Below, one piece after another: positions 60,490 to 64,000 of a stretch of 64,000 bases of DNA (its first letter is position 1; the number at the start of each line of letters is the position of its first letter). The stretch is from Epiperipatus broadwayi (taxonomy: Eukaryota > Onychophora > Udeonychophora > Euonychophora > Peripatidae). Under the pieces are notes generated by a model that was given only the letters and a program-made list of their open reading frames with translations, had not been told where the DNA came from and made no database searches. The stretch is taken from positions 5,377,011 to 5,441,010 of the forward strand of contig JAQFVV010006221.1 in NCBI GenBank assembly GCA_028023455.1, in the 5' to 3' direction. The position numbers and the translations under genes are program-made.

Positions 60490-61652
60490 TAAAAATTGTC
60501 TGAATCATACCTAAAATTATGCGCTTTGACTTGGAAAAAAAAAAGCAGGGTTATTGACATAAAATGCATTTGCAAAATGAGATTCAATCTCGAATTAGCA
60601 GGTAAATAATATTTTATATTTGAGTATCGAGAAGCATCGGTGGGGGGGGGGGGTGGGCAAGATTTCGAATCGAATGCGGAAAAAAAAAGCATTTACGAGG
60701 AACTGCCAATATTTAATTATATATGCACGCATTAATATATTCTTAGAAAAACAATCATGCATCAGAATACGGAATCGTCATTTCAATGGTTTTTATAAGT
60801 AATAAAGTACAATTTGAGAAATGAAATATAGTAATTCGAAGTCACCAATACCGAATTGATGACAGTACAAGAATTTAGGCTATTTTGCTAGAATTAAGAT
60901 ATTAAAATATGATTTTTATTTATAATTACTATTTGGCAATATTTAAAAAAATCGAACAATAGTATGTAGAAAATACTGTTAAATTTATGACATAGCATAT
61001 TATTAAGATATAAACAGAAAAAAAAAATCAACAATGCATTCATAAGATCTTTGTTCAAATTCAGAAATAATGACACTTTGCACAAGGTAAATTCAGAATT
61101 TTCACAGCTTATTTATACAAATGGTTCAAAATTTATATACAATTTTGGTTATATACTTTTGTCGAACTCAACAATTAATTGCAGGCCCACACAAGCTAAT
61201 TATATAAGAAAACATTAAACTTTTAAAGTTCGTAGTTCCACGATTTGTTAAATTAAGATTTATTTTTAAAAATATACATTATACAATTGAAGGTTAAGGA
61301 GGAACAAATATGATCACAAATAATCAGCACATTACTTAAATAAACATTTCAAATAGCGACTGTTTATTAGATATATTTAAATAGGTTTTAAGATATCTTT
61401 TTTAAATATTGTTTTACTTTCACTTTTTATAACTATCTTAACTTGGAGAACCAAAGTCAAAAAAGAAAAGAAAAAGATTTTCAAAAAACTCGACTTTCCG
61501 CCGGTTTATTAGTAATTATAAATAGTACAAAATAATTAAGCATTAACACATAAAAATATAAAATCTAATGAATGTTATTAAAGTGAAATTGAATTACTTA
61601 CCACAAATTTTTCTGCAAAAATTGTCAACTTAGGAATGTATACCTAGAAAAC

Positions 61653-61829
61653 AAATTACAACTTTAAAGCTTCATTGACAATAACTATGGTGAGATCTCG
61701 TGACATCAACAGCAAAACTGGTGACGAAAATAAACCAATCAGCATCCAGGAAGCACGTGAACTGATCTTCATGAGATGATTTTTTGACCAGTAAGAATAG
61801 CGCGCTATCGTAATATTTCCTCCCGCCAT
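61653..61829 (-). CDS. Unrecognised small open frame, one membrane segment
   Basis: An ATG at 61829 (context ATTATGGCGGG) opens MAGGNITIARYSYWSKNHLM and continues to a hydrophobic stretch ASWMLIGLFSSPVLLLM, then RDLTIVIVNEAL, with a stop 57 codons on. A longer frame starts at 61859. I do not recognise the protein. Downstream on the same strand, TTTTCTAG precedes VYIPKLTIFAEKF and a good donor GTAAGT (about 61,602), but the 16-bp gap is too short for an intron. It could be a small gene, a first exon, or chance. Confidence 0.25.
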
Positions 61830-61887
61830 AATAAGGGCACAAATGATCCCACAATTCAATTATAAAATCACATGATTTTTGTTTAAA

Positions 61888-61980
61888 ATGTCTGCCTCCA
61901 GTGGAAGTATTTTCCAAAGGGGGCGAGCTTCGTCAAAACTTTTAACAACACTGTATGATGCTGAAGGAAATGAAATTGAG
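61888..61980 (+). CDS. Possible first coding exon of an unrecognised gene
   Basis: ATG at 61888 in context AAAATGTCT, reading MSASSGSIFQRGRASSKLL and TTLYDAEGNEIE, then GAG|GTAGAA as a possible donor at 61980/61981. Read through, it stops after six more codons (62001). Amino-acid composition is protein-like and the CpG content is higher than the surroundings. The start lies 58 bp from the minus-strand ATG at 61829, suggesting a shared bidirectional promoter. Later exons would lie right of the window or in the last 2 kb; none was recognised. Confidence 0.35.
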
Positions 61981-63645
61981 GTAGAATTACAACTTACATA
62001 ATAATTATGTATATATGTATGTTAAATTTTCTGCCTGAAAGCAAGTTGGGTTAACTAAAGAATAAAGTACATTGTCCAAGCGATAACTCTTCATATCTTT
62101 GGCGGCTGCTTATCATTTTAACACAATTTATTGTAGGTTGTTTAAAATTTAGAGCTATTAAAGAACTCTTTATATTATTAAAGAGTATAGCCATAATTAA
62201 ACAATATTTAATAAAAAAAATTATAAGTTTGGATTCTAACTTTGTTGTAAACAAATGCCATATATAAGTCGAGATTAAAATCTTCGGGTTATTTAGTTCT
62301 TAATATCACTCGTATCGTATTTGGTTATAAATAATTATTTTTAGCGTTTTAAATGTGTAATTTTTGTTTTGTCGATAATGAAATGATTACAATAGTTAGA
62401 TGCAAAAATGATAATTGAATATAATTCCAGAGTACCCATTTTTAAAAGAGAAAGGTATGGCAAAATAATTCTATAGACTAAGCGCGATTTAGAATATTAT
62501 ATTTCATTTTAATACTAAAATAAAATATTATTCTAATATAATTTAAATAAAATAACAGAAATAATAGAAATCAAATGGAAGAACTACTTAAATATTCCAA
62601 TACATTTTTAGCTAACTCCTTTTTATCTAAAGATTTGTACATTTAGAAGAAAAAATAATGAGGGACGATAATCATTAATTGCGTATCTTGTCATTTATTT
62701 AAAAATGTAATGGAATAGAAACAAAATACCATTTGGATACCAGTCTAGAATGTGCCAAGGTTGTCAGATACCTATAATATCAGATAGCTATGAAATTTAG
62801 CTATGCGAGAAATATCTATATAAAAATGTAAAAGAAATAATAATGGTAATTATGTACTGTATTTACACAAGAAATTTGTCACTATCCCTAGCAATTATTA
62901 AATAATATATAGAAAAATATGTTTTCTATCCTTTGCCAGAACATAAATAAACGCAACAAATTTTAATTCACCCAAGCAATATGCAATAAAATTTTTATTT
63001 TATTCATGGTAGATAACTTTTACGAAATGTATAAGAACTAAATAATGAACAATTTTCCAAACCCTCTTTAAAGTAAAGGTGCCCATTTCTAGAGTATCTA
63101 CTTAGGGGTAAAAAAGATTGGCAATGCAAATCTTGCTTGTAGACTTGATAAAGAGATACTGAGCAAAAATATTAACAAAATCACCCTTTTCTTTATTTTG
63201 CTGTAATATCCTATATAAATACAATTTATCCAAATCACTTCAAACGCTTTTTAGCAAAACTTTATTTGTGGATAAATTGTATTTATATGAGATAGTGAAC
63301 AATAAAGCTTGTAATATTGAACACCGTACCTACACTATCATCTAGTATTATTTCCTTCTCCAGGCGTTTATTGCTTTTTTTTTTGTATCCTCTTATTTAT
63401 TTTAGCATTTCTTATAATTCCTTTGTCTTGAAGTACATGTGCTGTTCAGTTTTTCTTTAGATATTGTCAAGAAATATGACTTTTTTCAATACCTTTTTTT
63501 ATTGCTAATCACATCTTTACAACTTTTATTCTTCTCCTTGTCCATGTTTCTATAGCCTCTGATATTTTAATTGTTCTTATTTATGCTCCTTGCAAAGCTA
63601 TACTCCAAAATATTCAATAGATCTCTTTTTTTAGATCTAATTTTA

Positions 63646-64000
63646 ATCACCAAACATCACATGATCACCATCTCATACTAGCACAAAATTCTCCATACAG
63701 TAGTGCCACCCTGTGCTAACCAGAGTAATCAATAGATGCCAGAAGGCTTGTGCATAAAATCCCTATCTAGTGCCTACTCATCCAATATCCCCAGACTAGT
63801 TTCTGGCTTGTGGCCATCATCAAAATGTGTGGGTGCTGAATTGAGTTCAGACCCATATGACTATTTAAGCTATTGAGCTTAGATTGAAAATATTTTTGTG
63901 TTTTCAATTTCATTCTCATAGTTTAGTAGTAAAGTAGAGTTAAAAGGTGGCTGCTGGAGGGTTGCATTAGATCCTAAAGATCTAGGTGCAGTGCTCTCAG
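63646..64000 (-). mobile_element. HHR repeat family, copy H (cut by window end)
   Basis: Starts CCAAACATCACATGATCACC, passes the CTCCATACAGTAGTGCC inverted part and continues through GTTCAGACCCATATGAC to TCTAGGTGCAGTGCTCTCAG at the window edge. The inverted hammerhead core is broken at its CTGATGA side (a jump to CAAAATGTGTGGG). The forward ribozyme copy, if any, lies beyond 64,000. Confidence 0.8.

Larger units (their letters stand above)
60491..63645. other. AT-rich DNA with one GC-richer patch
   Basis: G-run (G12) at about 60,640. The 61,650-61,990 patch holds the possible divergent first exons described separately. A hairpin (TATAAATACAATTTATCC and its complement) lies at about 63,212-63,290. 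Nothing else recognised. Confidence 0.45.

Noticed and set aside
16221-64000. CRISPR array or prokaryotic origin for the direct repeats
   Set aside because: Repeats are dispersed with inverted structure and target duplications, and the window has spliced animal genes.

Overview
This is a very AT-rich eukaryotic window with spliced genes, long introns and dense transposable-element debris. Two conserved animal genes can be reconstructed exon by exon: a sepiapterin reductase (SPR, plus strand, 3 coding exons, 270 aa) and an INSIG sterol-sensing regulator (minus strand, 4 coding exons, 195 aa). Gene content, AT bias, tRNA-derived SINEs and the mix of Penelope-like, RTE-like, Merlin and hAT relics fit an arthropod, most likely an insect. 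INSIG is, as far as I recall, missing from Drosophila, so a non-dipteran is the better guess. The species cannot be fixed from the sequence alone.

Layout. 1-8,130: AT-rich DNA with unexplained GC-richer patches. 8,140-8,610: a decayed Penelope-like (PLE) GIY-YIG tail plus a hammerhead-like hairpin. 10,427-25,066: SPR, whose introns of 7.1 and 6.7 kb hold PLE-like repeats, a decayed LINE reverse transcriptase and inverted-repeat elements. 25,067-40,354: mostly non-coding, with a SINE, two tRNA-like elements, palindromes and a 1.7-kb non-autonomous Merlin-type transposon. 40,355-42,605: a broken hAT transposase with a strange A/T-homopolymer patch. 42,606-49,803: AT-rich DNA downstream of INSIG, with two Penelope-type hairpin insertions. 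49,804-52,591: INSIG. 52,943-55,985: a 3-kb Merlin transposon with a dead IS1595/ISXO2-type transposase, lying 352 bp upstream of the INSIG start codon. 56,084-64,000: inverted-repeat elements, a SINE, a 5'-truncated RTE-like LINE that begins with a fold-back copy of itself, two more family copies (the last cut by the window edge), and a possible divergent pair of unrecognised first exons near 61.8-61.9 kb.

The most interesting system is one repeat family with eight copies here (A-H). Each copy combines an inverted and a forward piece of a unit of about 455 bp. Seven complete copies are flanked by exact 11-15-bp target-site duplications. Several carry a hammerhead ribozyme-like core (CTGATGA / GAAAC / GTC) whose stem I shows a compensatory change between copies. 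No copy codes for protein. The arrangement resembles Penelope pseudo-LTRs or animal retrozymes. At least three other Penelope-type hairpin families are present, one of them a 382-bp near-perfect palindrome 28 bp past the INSIG stop codon.
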